Assembly: GCA_947475995.1 (NCBI GenBank)
Contig: CANJNI010000028.1
Location: 1 to 60,302, forward strand
Source of the DNA: Beijerinckiaceae bacterium
Lineage (GTDB): Bacteria; Pseudomonadota; Alphaproteobacteria; Rhizobiales; Beijerinckiaceae
Length of the DNA stretch: 60,302 nt
Direction: 5' to 3'
The notes below the pieces were generated by a model. That model was not told the origin of the DNA. It worked only from the letters and a program-made list of their open reading frames with translations, and searched no databases. Made by a program: the position numbers and the translations under genes. Each line of letters begins with the position of its first letter. The stretch's first letter is position 1. Of the stretch, positions 8,384 through 16,542 are shown piece by piece.

Positions 8384-11300
8384 GCCGGGCGCATGACGTA
8401 GCGTCAGGTCGAAAAGGAAAAGGACCAGCGCCAGCAATAGCCAGAATCGCCACTGGGGCGAAAAGGATATTTCCCGCTCGCCTGCCATTTCCTGCGCCTG
8501 CTGCCGGCTCATCACAGCGCCTCCGGTGGCCAGCGCCATGACCTTCAGCAATTCGGGCTGGCGGCTCCTGGGCGACAGGAGTGCAGGCGCTTCGATGTGC
8601 AAAGCTGCTTCCGCCCTTTGTGACTCCAGTTCGACCGATGCGAGCACATTCCCCGGCCCGTCGGCAATGAACGCCGCCGCAAAACGGCCTGGCGCGATCA
8701 TCTTCAAAGCCAATGTGGATTGGCTTGCAGCAGATCCATTCGGCAGTTCGAAATTTATCGTGGCGGGGATTTCTGCAGCCGTGAGCGGCTTTCCGTCGGC
8801 GCCGGTAGCCTCCAGTTCGACACGAATGTCGTCGCGGTTGCGCACCAACGACAATTGCAGCCCCGTCCCGTGCGCGCCGCGTGTCGAAGCCCGGACCGTT
8901 TGCGCAATGAAAAGTGGAAAGTCTTCGCGCGTCTGCCAGTCGGCCGTCCATGGCCCCGCGCCGTGCGTCGCGAGCGCCGCCACCTGCCCCTGTCCATAAG
9001 CCCAGGACGCCAGCAACGGCGTCGCCGTTCCGTCCGCCTCCGAAATGGACAGGTGCAGCTTTGCCTCCGGCTTGGCGGTGGTCAGCACATAACCCGCGAC
9101 GGGAGCGGGGCTGGCCTGCACTCCGTCCAGAAATGCAGCCGTACGGTCGTTCCATTGCGGTTGCGCGGCGCGCTCCTTCACGCCTTCTCCGGACAGCGAC
9201 ATGGCCTCTCGCGCAAGAATGCCCGGCAGGGCCTGGAAGTCTGCAGTTCCATGAAAGGAGCCGCCGCCCATGCGGGCTATGTCCTGCACGGTTGCAGGAT
9301 CGGCGCTCGATCCGATGGCAAGGCCGGACACTGTAGCGCCCATGGCCCGCAGCCGACCAATGACGCCCTGAAAATCTCCGGGCTGCGTCAACCCGTCTGT
9401 CATCACCACGACGTGCTTGATCCTGGACTCGTTCCCGATGAGTTGTCGCTCCGCCTCGACGAGACCGGGATAAATGGACGTGCCGCCGCCCGGCGTCAGC
9501 GGCGCGAGCGCCCGCCGCACTGCATCCATGTTCTTCTTTTGAAGCGGCAGAATAGCTTGCGCTTCGGAATCGAATGTCACGATCGATATGTCGCTTTCCT
9601 CATGCAACAGTTCGATGGCCGAGACGGTGGCGCTCTTGGCGATATCCAGACGTGTTCCGTCTCCGACCGATTGCGTCATGCTGCCGGAGCGGTCCAGCAC
9701 GAAGACCATGGCGGCCTGAGGCGCTTCGGTGGGGATGCGCGCCGAGAGCGGCGACATGCGTTCCAGCGGTGTTCCAAAATAGCCGCCGGGTCCGAAGGCA
9801 TTTTCGCCGCCAAGGATCAGCAGCCCACGACCGTATCGACTGACCGTGGTCTCGATCATTTCCTGCTGGCGCGTGTCGAGATCGACGGCCGGAAGGTTGA
9901 CCAGAATGACGCCGTCATAGACGAGCCAGTCCTTCAACGACCAGGGCGCGTTTCTTGCCGGAATGATGCGCGATTCGATAGATTGTATCCGCAGCGCCTC
10001 CGCCACGCGGGCCGCTTCTTCCCGCGCGGCGTCCGGCGTGACGATCGCAATGCGCGGAGCAGGGCTTGCGGTGACAAACACGCCGTCGCCCTGCGTAAGC
10101 GAACCGGTCTGCGCTTCGACAGAATAGAACGCGCGACCCTCCCGCACCTCGGGAATGACAGTCTCGATGCGATGATCGCCGCTCTCGAGTTTCAGGCGCT
10201 GTTCAGACAGAAGTACGCCGTTCCGCAGAATCTTGATCGCCGCTTCCTGCGACTCGCGGCTTGCGAGGATCGTGGTGAGGACGAAGCGATCTCCGGCGCG
10301 CACCTTCGCGGGTGCAGCGAGATGACGGATTTCCAACACAGGCTTCGTGATCTGCTCCGGCACGGTCATCAGGCGCACGGCCGGGTTGGCGAAACGCCGC
10401 AGGGAAGCAGCAACTTCACCGCGCGATTGCGGAGCTTGTTCACTCACGATGATCGAGCCGCGGGGCGACGAGACCATGGCGGTCGCGAGTCCCACCGCTT
10501 CTTCAAGATCGGCCGCCCTGATGGAGTCCTCAGGGCGATGGTGGCGGCCGCCTTCGACATCCTGCATCAGCACCGGATCGGGCCCGGCCACGACCGAGCC
10601 GCCGCCCGGCTCTGTGTCGCCGATGAAAATCCTGCTCGAACCGGGCAGGAAAGCCGGCGCGAGCGCCTGCGCCAGCGCCAGAGCAACAGCGGCGAGAGAC
10701 AGTGCGCGAATAGCGATCATGGAACGACGCTGCTTCGCCTTGAAACCGGTTCGGTGGAAGAGATCGGCGGTCACGATTCGCTTCTGGCCATAGCGCGCGT
10801 TTGCAAGCTCGACCAACAGGAGCAGAACAGCCGCCGCCGCAAACCAGCGCCACGGCGCATCGAGGCTTGCCGACTCGACTGGCTGTGCGGCCATCCAGGC
10901 TGGCGCGGGGCCGGGGTTGACTGCAATCGGATATGCTCCATCCGCCGCAACGAGTCTGTAAAGACCCGACCGCAGCGGCAGGAAAGCGCTCTCCATGTCC
11001 GCCGGGAACCATGGGTCGTCGCTCGTTGCCTTCAGCAGCCGGACCTGCGGCAGCACGACTTCCCTTCCATCCGGATCGAACAGTTTCGTTGCCGGACCGA
11101 TGAGCCTGCGCTCGACCGCGCAACTGCGGCCGGCCACGCAGGTCTGCGACGATGGAATGTTCAGTTTCGTTACGATCCGCGCGATGAATTCCGGAAATCC
11201 AGAAAGCTCCGGCCAGTTGCTGCGGGCGGTCTCGAATGCAAGCCGCACGTCAATCCCGGCGGGGCCGTTCCGAACAATGATCAGCGGCGTGGCTCCCGAG

Positions 11301-12577
11301 CCCAGCAAAACGCGATCTCCCGCCCTGCCGGCGAATGACAGTCCCGACGCGATCTTCACCAGCCGCCATGCGAGTCCGGCCGAGAGAACATGATCATCAT
11401 CCCACATTGTCACGTCGGGCTGATCGACGCGTCGGGGCTCTGCCTCGGTCTGCAGCCGGGCCGCGCCGATCCACACAGTGTTGATCCCCGGATGCCGCGG
11501 CAGAACAACGTTGTTGGCGACCACCAGATCGAAATCCGCCGGTCTCGCGGGCAAGGCCGTGAGAGTGGTCATCTCCACCTGCTCGACGGCTCGAAGGGCG
11601 CGCACAACGGCCTCATCTTCAGCGCCGACCATCGCCACTCGAACGCGCCTCGGGCTATCCCGCAGCGTCAGGAAGCTCCGGGAGGTCGGCGCATCAAGCG
11701 TTCTTACGCTAAGGATGCCAGCGCCCGGCAAGGCAACCTCGGCGGAAAAGCGACCGCCCGGTTCGGCCTCCAGCGTGGTCCAGTCCAGAAAACTTGCGGC
11801 TCCTTCGGGCTGAAACGAGACTGCGACAGATGTCGACGCGGCGCCATCCAGCACGCCTCTCACGCGCCATTTTCGAAAAGGCGTTGCGCCGACGGGCGTG
11901 GCGGTCAGATCGGAAATGCGCGCTGTCGCGGGAGGGATCTTCTGAGAGGACCGGACCTGAAGCTCGACATTCGCGGATTCCAATTCAAGAATCGCGTCGT
12001 CCAAAGCTTGATCGCTCAACACAACGACCTGCGTTCGCTCGCCGCTGTTCAGGACGGCGCGCGCCTGACGCGCGACGCTCCTCCAGTCCGGTGCAGCTTC
12101 TTCCGGTCGCAGTCCCGAAAGCACCGCCTCGAGCCGATCAGCGCGGCTCCATCTGGCTGCGAGCGGGGACGCATCCGCAGAAGCGGCGATGATAGACACA
12201 CGGTCGCTGTCCACGGGCGGTCGCGCTGCAAGCGCGCTGCGGACATGTTGCAGGGCCTCATCCAGCCTCGCGTTGGCTCCGGGATCTGCGCCGCGTTGAA
12301 GATCGATAATGAACACGCGATGCGACGATCGGGCGTCGCCGCTCCAGGTGGGTTCGGCAAGCGCAGTGAAAACGGCCGCAATGCAGGCGAGCTGAAGCAG
12401 CAATTCCGATCCGGGTCGCGGAAACTGCAGGCGGCTGCGATTCTGCGCGCCATGCTGGATCGACCGCCAGATCTGCACGCTCGGCGTGATGATCAGCGTA
12501 CGCCTTCGCATATGCAGATACGCCACGAACAGCGACGTCAGCAGGCCCCAAAGCCATTCGGGATGCAGGAATGTCAA
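8363..12577 (-). CDS. giant BatA/VWA membrane protein (MxaC/MxaL-like fusion), module A
   Basis: This is a 1404-aa membrane protein. The N-terminus (FLHPEWLWGLL) is a BatA/aerotolerance-type hydrophobic region, followed by a degenerate VWA-like domain whose MIDAS is broken (FIIDLQRGAD). Two membrane segments lie near residues 585-640, then a glutamine-amidotransferase-like stretch ending GGENAFGPGGY (about 927), a full VWA domain with MIDAS DRSGSM (about 960), PGGGTSIYPG and MTDG, and a last membrane segment near 1380. It looks like two BatA/MxaC-like proteins joined. The TTG start at 12577 overlaps the TGA of the upstream gene (TTGA), so translation is probably coupled. The paralogue is at 41746-45996. 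I infer work with MoxR and DUF58 on the dehydrogenase at the membrane. Confidence 0.87.
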   Translation of the reverse strand: MTFLHPEWLWGLLTSLFVAYLHMRRRTLIITPSVQIWRSIQHGAQNRSRLQFPRPGSELLLQLACIAAVFTALAEPTWSGDARSSHRVFIIDLQRGADPGANARLDEALQHVRSALAARPPVDSDRVSIIAASADASPLAARWSRADRLEAVLSGLRPEEAAPDWRSVARQARAVLNSGERTQVVVLSDQALDDAILELESANVELQVRSSQKIPPATARISDLTATPVGATPFRKWRVRGVLDGAASTSVAVSFQPEGAASFLDWTTLEAEPGGRFSAEVALPGAGILSVRTLDAPTSRSFLTLRDSPRRVRVAMVGAEDEAVVRALRAVEQVEMTTLTALPARPADFDLVVANNVVLPRHPGINTVWIGAARLQTEAEPRRVDQPDVTMWDDDHVLSAGLAWRLVKIASGLSFAGRAGDRVLLGSGATPLIIVRNGPAGIDVRLAFETARSNWPELSGFPEFIARIVTKLNIPSSQTCVAGRSCAVERRLIGPATKLFDPDGREVVLPQVRLLKATSDDPWFPADMESAFLPLRSGLYRLVAADGAYPIAVNPGPAPAWMAAQPVESASLDAPWRWFAAAAVLLLLVELANARYGQKRIVTADLFHRTGFKAKQRRSMIAIRALSLAAVALALAQALAPAFLPGSSRIFIGDTEPGGGSVVAGPDPVLMQDVEGGRHHRPEDSIRAADLEEAVGLATAMVSSPRGSIIVSEQAPQSRGEVAASLRRFANPAVRLMTVPEQITKPVLEIRHLAAPAKVRAGDRFVLTTILASRESQEAAIKILRNGVLLSEQRLKLESGDHRIETVIPEVREGRAFYSVEAQTGSLTQGDGVFVTASPAPRIAIVTPDAAREEAARVAEALRIQSIESRIIPARNAPWSLKDWLVYDGVILVNLPAVDLDTRQQEMIETTVSRYGRGLLILGGENAFGPGGYFGTPLERMSPLSARIPTEAPQAAMVFVLDRSGSMTQSVGDGTRLDIAKSATVSAIELLHEESDISIVTFDSEAQAILPLQKKNMDAVRRALAPLTPGGGTSIYPGLVEAERQLIGNESRIKHVVVMTDGLTQPGDFQGVIGRLRAMGATVSGLAIGSSADPATVQDIARMGGGSFHGTADFQALPGILAREAMSLSGEGVKERAAQPQWNDRTAAFLDGVQASPAPVAGYVLTTAKPEAKLHLSISEADGTATPLLASWAYGQGQVAALATHGAGPWTADWQTREDFPLFIAQTVRASTRGAHGTGLQLSLVRNRDDIRVELEATGADGKPLTAAEIPATINFELPNGSAASQSTLALKMIAPGRFAAAFIADGPGNVLASVELESQRAEAALHIEAPALLSPRSRQPELLKVMALATGGAVMSRQQAQEMAGEREISFSPQWRFWLLLALVLFLFDLTLRHAPGLLRLRR

Positions 12578-14001
12578 CGCGCCGCTCGCGCAGAGGCTTC
12601 GCCCTGCACGGGCGTGAAGAAGCGTCGCGCGGCTTCCGGATGTTCCAGCCGCGACGCATCGCGTGCAACCGGAGTCTCCGTGGACGCGACCCATGCGCCG
12701 CGTGTTTCCCCTGCGGGCGCGGCGGCGCGTGCGCCGGCCTCGGGCACGATGTCCATCCGGATGGTGCGGCCGACGCCCGGTTCGGCCGATTGCAAAGCGA
12801 CTTCATCAGCTGTTTGCCGCTGCAAAATCGCGCCTTCGGCGGCTTGCGCGGACTGGACGCCCTCGCCTGCCATGTTGCCGCCCTTGCCGGCCTCCTGCGC
12901 CCCGCTGACAGGCTGGCCTGCGCCCGGCGACGACTGGCGCTGTTGCAAGGCGATCTCGCGTTCGCGGTTCAGCCTGGCCTGATCCTCCGGCGATAATTGA
13001 TAGTCGCCATCCGCAAAGCTGTTTTCCGATGCGTCTGCGAGCGCCGACTCCGCTGCGCCCGGCGTGGATGCGGCCGGCCGAGGTCCGCTCTGCGCGGCGC
13101 CGCCCGCTTGTGTGGAGGAAGCCGTCGTGGCTTGCGGCTGCGCAGGAGCGGTCTGAGAGGCGGGCTGCTCTGCTGCGGCGGGCTGCCGAGCATTCGCCGC
13201 GAAGTTCCTCAGTTGCTCGCGCAGGCCGGCGCCGATCTGTCCCGCGAGCCATTTCGGCGCATCATCCCGATAGGCATTGGCGGCGTGTTCGATGGCGGCT
13301 TCGACATTCCGGGCAGCCGAATCCGTCGCGGAAGTTGCCGCAGTTTCGGCGGCGATCTTTCGGAGTTGCTGCGCCACCGCTTTCAGATAAGGGTCCTGCC
13401 GCTCGGTAGCGTCTTTCTCGATATTTGCAGCGAGCATTTCGAGCGCATCGGGTTTGTAGGTATCCGGAACGGAAGTGGCGGCCTGCATCTGTGGTGGCGC
13501 AGGCGCGCGCCGTTGCGCCTGCGTGCCGAACGCCAGTGCAGCCGCGACGAACAGCATCGCCGGCAGGCGCCAGTCGCGCGGCGCGAGCGGGGCCAATTCC
13601 GTGATGCGAATGCGAGCTTCGATGCTGGCTGCATCGCGCAGGAGCGCCGACGCAATGAGACCGCGCTGCGTCCGATTGCTCAGTTCGAAAGCCGTGCTCA
13701 GTCGCTCCTTGAGACCGAACTGCCGGTCGGCGATCTGCGCAAGCTTCTGGAGCGGCGGCGCAAGTTCGATCGCCACGAAGGCCGCCGCCGTAGAACACGC
13801 CAGCCACAGGCCGAACATCCATCGCGCGAGGCGCGCAGTGTCACTGGATGCAAAGAAGCCGATAGCGAGCCAGCCGACAATGGCCGTGGTCGCGGTCGCC
13901 ATCAGGGCGGCCATGAGTCGTCGCGCCTGAATCCGCCTGCGGGCGGCGGCCAGGGTGCAGACAATCCGCTCAAGGGGATGATTGGCGATTTCGTGTTCCA
14001 T
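12574..14001 (-). CDS. DUF4175-like membrane protein with Ala/Gln-rich tail, module A
   Basis: This 475-aa protein has membrane segments near residues 30-52, 60-80 and 145-165. A helical segment follows with KDATERQDPYLKAVAQQLRK near residue 194, and then a long Ala/Gln/Pro-rich, low-complexity region to the end. The same plan, including the RQDPYL motif, is seen in the paralogue at 40258-41745. I compare it with the alphaproteobacterial DUF4175-type proteins, but this is a resemblance only. Its stop overlaps the start of the giant VWA gene, so the two are made together. A scaffold for the VWA complex, perhaps in the place of MxaK or MxaA, is an inference. Confidence 0.72.
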   Translation of the reverse strand: MEHEIANHPLERIVCTLAAARRRIQARRLMAALMATATTAIVGWLAIGFFASSDTARLARWMFGLWLACSTAAAFVAIELAPPLQKLAQIADRQFGLKERLSTAFELSNRTQRGLIASALLRDAASIEARIRITELAPLAPRDWRLPAMLFVAAALAFGTQAQRRAPAPPQMQAATSVPDTYKPDALEMLAANIEKDATERQDPYLKAVAQQLRKIAAETAATSATDSAARNVEAAIEHAANAYRDDAPKWLAGQIGAGLREQLRNFAANARQPAAAEQPASQTAPAQPQATTASSTQAGGAAQSGPRPAASTPGAAESALADASENSFADGDYQLSPEDQARLNREREIALQQRQSSPGAGQPVSGAQEAGKGGNMAGEGVQSAQAAEGAILQRQTADEVALQSAEPGVGRTIRMDIVPEAGARAAAPAGETRGAWVASTETPVARDASRLEHPEAARRFFTPVQGEASARAAR

Positions 14002-14106
14002 CGGCTCTGACCAATCTGAATGTCCAGAACCCGCGCGAGGCTGTCAATGGCCGGGCTTGTTGCGCCGCGCCGCGCGGCTCTCTAGTTTCGGCCCGGGAGG
14101 TGGGCC

Positions 14107-14718
14107 GTGTACGAACTGACCTTGCAGCAGGTGATTGTGCGACTTGGAGCCATGCTGCTGATTGTCGCCGTATACGGCTGCCTGCTGGCGTCTGTCGCAA
14201 GACTTTTGGGCGACGACGGACCTCGCCACGACGGGCGACTGACGATCAGCCCCTTCGGGCATCTGGACCTGATCGGTCTTCTGGCCGGGGTTCTGTTCCT
14301 GATGGGCTGGGCGCGGCCCATGGATGTCGATCCTGCACGGCTGCGGGGCGGACGCGTGGGTCTGGCGTTATGTGTCGGTGCGAGCCTGGCGGGCGTTGCC
14401 CTATTGGGCGCTGCCCTGCAGTTGTTGCAGGGGCCGGCGCTGCGCATTCCGGGCGAACTGGCGGCGCAGAATGTTCAGATGTTCCTTCAGGAAGCGGGAC
14501 GCATGTGCGTCTGGTTCGCAATCATCAACCTTGTCCCGGTTCCACCGTTGGCCGCATCGGCGCTCTGGCGGATGGCTGCGGAGAATGGCGCGCAACTCGC
14601 GGCCCGATTCTATCTGCCTGGCGCGGGTCTTTTGATCGTGCTGATGGCCAGCGGCCTGGCTCGCAAGGTCGTCGAACCACTGGCCGCGCCCCTGAGCTTG
14701 ATGCTCGGCGTTCGCTGA
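14107..14718 (+). CDS. degenerate site-2-protease (M50) homologue, module A
   Basis: This 203-aa multi-pass membrane protein follows the M50 site-2-protease plan: LGDDGPRHDGRLTISPFGHL matches the family GDPTA..GRLTLNP stretch near residues 38-57, and INLVPVPPLAASALW matches the NxxPxPPLDG motif near residue 141. The zinc motif HExxH is replaced by YGCLLA and the Asp of PPLDG is Ala, so it should not be an active protease. The GTG start has GGGAGG 6 nt upstream. It is divergent from the coiled-coil membrane gene of module A. A paralogue lies at 36703-37320. A role as a membrane pseudo-enzyme of the PQQ modules is inferred from this repeated linkage. Confidence 0.75.
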   Translation: MYELTLQQVIVRLGAMLLIVAVYGCLLASVARLLGDDGPRHDGRLTISPFGHLDLIGLLAGVLFLMGWARPMDVDPARLRGGRVGLALCVGASLAGVALLGAALQLLQGPALRIPGELAAQNVQMFLQEAGRMCVWFAIINLVPVPPLAASALWRMAAENGAQLAARFYLPGAGLLIVLMASGLARKVVEPLAAPLSLMLGVR

Positions 14719-14724
14719 GCCTGA

Positions 14725-15150
14725 TCAGACCGCCTCGCAGGCGAACGGCCGGAACTGCGGCAGCACGCCCGTCTCCTCGAACTCACGGAACGTGATTTCC
14801 ACCGGCATGCCGATCCTCACGTCGTCTGGCGCGCAATCGACGATGTTCGTGCCGAACATCGGCCCTTCATCCAGTTCGATCAGCGCATAGACGTAGGGAA
14901 CCTCGAAGGCCGGATGCATCGGGCGGCGATGGATGTTGAAGGCAAACACCATGCCGCGTCCTGACGCCTCTTCCCAGCGCATGTTCCCGTAGAACGGCTT
15001 GTTCTCGTGAAACCGGCAATATGCGGCCGGCCAGTACCATGCGCTGCATGTCTGGCAACGCATCAGCAGGAATTTCTTTTCCGCCACTCCGTCCCAGAAC
15101 GGACGGATGCTTTCGGTGATGTTGGGTTTGGGGCGTGTGGGAACAGACAT
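14725..15150 (-). CDS. DUF35 OB-fold/zinc-ribbon protein
   Basis: This 141-aa protein has an N-terminal rubredoxin-like zinc ribbon, CQTCSAWYWPAAYC followed by RFH, near residues 36-52, and a C-terminal OB-fold ending VLPQFRPF. DUF35 proteins are partners of thiolase-like enzymes: they bind acyl-CoA and complete the active complex, as in steroid side-chain aldolases. It follows the thiolase gene by 13 bp on the same strand, so the two are expected to form a complex. The start is the ATG at 15150 (MSVPTRPKP); a longer frame upstream runs into the thiolase gene. The fourth zinc ligand would be His rather than Cys. Confidence 0.88.
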   Translation of the reverse strand: MSVPTRPKPNITESIRPFWDGVAEKKFLLMRCQTCSAWYWPAAYCRFHENKPFYGNMRWEEASGRGMVFAFNIHRRPMHPAFEVPYVYALIELDEGPMFGTNIVDCAPDDVRIGMPVEITFREFEETGVLPQFRPFACEAV

Positions 15151-15163
15151 GGCGTGTCTCTTG

Positions 15164-16351
15164 TCAGTCGCGGCCGAGAACGAGCGTTGCGTGGGTGGAG
15201 CACATGCCGGGCGCGAGAATTTCGCCGCCATGGCCGGTCGCCATGCCGATGCGCGCGTCCTTCACCTGCCTTGCGCCGGCCTCGCCGCGAAGCTGGGTGA
15301 TGGCCTCGGCGATATGCGTGAGTTCGCCGAAATAATAGGCCGACAGCAAGCCGCCGCTCGTGTTGATGTTCGCCTTGCCGCCCGGGCCGATTCCGCCGTT
15401 GGCGACGAAGTCGCCACCCTCGCCCTTGCGGCACCAGCCATAGTCCTCGACCTGAAACAGAACCTCGGCGGTGAAGCAATCATAGAGGCCCGCGAAGTCG
15501 ACATCCTCGATGGAAATGTCGGCTTCGCGGAAAGCGATCTCCTTCGCGCTCTGCACGGCAAGCTGCGTGTAGTTCGCCTTCTCCCACCAGAGCCGTTCCA
15601 TGGCTTCGCCGGTGCCGACTCCGTAAACATAGACAGGCTTCTTGCGCAGGTCTCTTGCGCGCTCCGCCGTCGTCAGGACGAACGCCATGCCACCGTCGTT
15701 GATAAGGCACATATCAAGTGTCCGGTAGGGATCGATCACCATCGGCGAGTTCATGTAATCATCGAGCGTGAGCGGGCGGCCATACATCTGCGCCTGCGGA
15801 TTGAGCTGCGCCCAGGCGCGCTGCGCCACCGCAATCTCCCCGAAGGCCTCCGGCCGCGTGCCGTATTCGTGCATATGCCGGGAGGCGAAGAACGTGTGAT
15901 GGCTGACGGCCGCCATATCGCCGAACGGTTTGCCCCAGTGTCCGGCCTTTTCGATCGACCGGATGCCGGTCTTCTGCGGACCACGCGAGCGCGACCAGTC
16001 CTTGGCCCCGTAGGACAGGACCACATAATCCGCCATGCCGACTTCGAGAAACTTCGAAGCCGCCATGATGCCCATGATGCCGGCTGTTCCGCCGCGCCCG
16101 ATCTGGAAGAACATGCGCGTCGGCAGGCCCAGAATGCGTGGAAACGCATCGGTCTCCACGGGCGGCGTGCCGGAGCCCGGCGCAAGCTGCAAATCAATCG
16201 CGCCGTTCACCTGCGAAGGTTTCAGTCCCGCGTCCTCGATTGCAAGATGGGCCGCTTCGGCCTGCAGGGTTCGCTGCGTATGCTCGGGAAATCGTCCGGG
16301 AATGAGCCCCAATCCGACGATTGCAAATTTCTTCTTGAGGAATTTCTCCAC
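15164..16351 (-). CDS. thiolase-like (SCP-x/Ltp2 type) acyl-CoA enzyme
   Basis: This is a 395-aa thiolase-superfamily protein that starts KKKFAIVGLGLIPGRFPEHT. The position of the nucleophilic Cys in normal thiolases reads QIGRGGTAGIMGIMAASKF, with no Cys, and the C-terminal CxGGGxG motif reads GHGGEILAPGMCSTHATLVL. Together with the adjacent DUF35 gene this points to the Ltp2-like group, where the thiolase-fold subunit does retro-aldol cleavage or a related acyl-CoA reaction rather than classical thiolysis. The substrate is unknown. It is divergent from a cytochrome and molybdenum hydroxylase operon, which may act in the same pathway. Confidence 0.87.
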   Translation of the reverse strand: MEKFLKKKFAIVGLGLIPGRFPEHTQRTLQAEAAHLAIEDAGLKPSQVNGAIDLQLAPGSGTPPVETDAFPRILGLPTRMFFQIGRGGTAGIMGIMAASKFLEVGMADYVVLSYGAKDWSRSRGPQKTGIRSIEKAGHWGKPFGDMAAVSHHTFFASRHMHEYGTRPEAFGEIAVAQRAWAQLNPQAQMYGRPLTLDDYMNSPMVIDPYRTLDMCLINDGGMAFVLTTAERARDLRKKPVYVYGVGTGEAMERLWWEKANYTQLAVQSAKEIAFREADISIEDVDFAGLYDCFTAEVLFQVEDYGWCRKGEGGDFVANGGIGPGGKANINTSGGLLSAYYFGELTHIAEAITQLRGEAGARQVKDARIGMATGHGGEILAPGMCSTHATLVLGRD

Positions 16352-16421
16352 GTTCCCGTCCCGGATGCATTTTCTTTAACGTGAAGATGAAAATTTTCAG
16401 TCATCAAGTCAACCGCCGAGC

Positions 16422-16441
16422 CATGTGCGATGGCGCACATG
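16422..16441. promoter_or_regulatory. palindromic operator candidate between thiolase and cytochrome/Mo-hydroxylase operons
   Basis: CATGTGCG, then ATGG, then CGCACATG: a perfect 8-bp inverted repeat with a 4-bp centre. It lies in the 191-bp divergent gap, about 70 bp from the thiolase start and 100 bp from the cytochrome start. The size and symmetry fit a dimeric repressor site controlling both operons. No regulator gene is nearby. Confidence 0.5.
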
Positions 16442-16542
16442 CTTCGGATTCCTGATTGCATACAGGCTGAAAGCCGCTTGTTTGAGATGGATTTGCACGT
16501 CATCCTGCCGGATACCGTGCGCAGAAAGCCGGGGAGGAAAAG

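Noticed and set aside
8720-11338. An 872-codon open frame on the plus strand opposite the giant VWA gene
   Set aside because: Its composition (many Arg, His, Gln) is typical of a shadow frame, and the opposite strand has clear VWA motifs and a paralogue elsewhere in the window.
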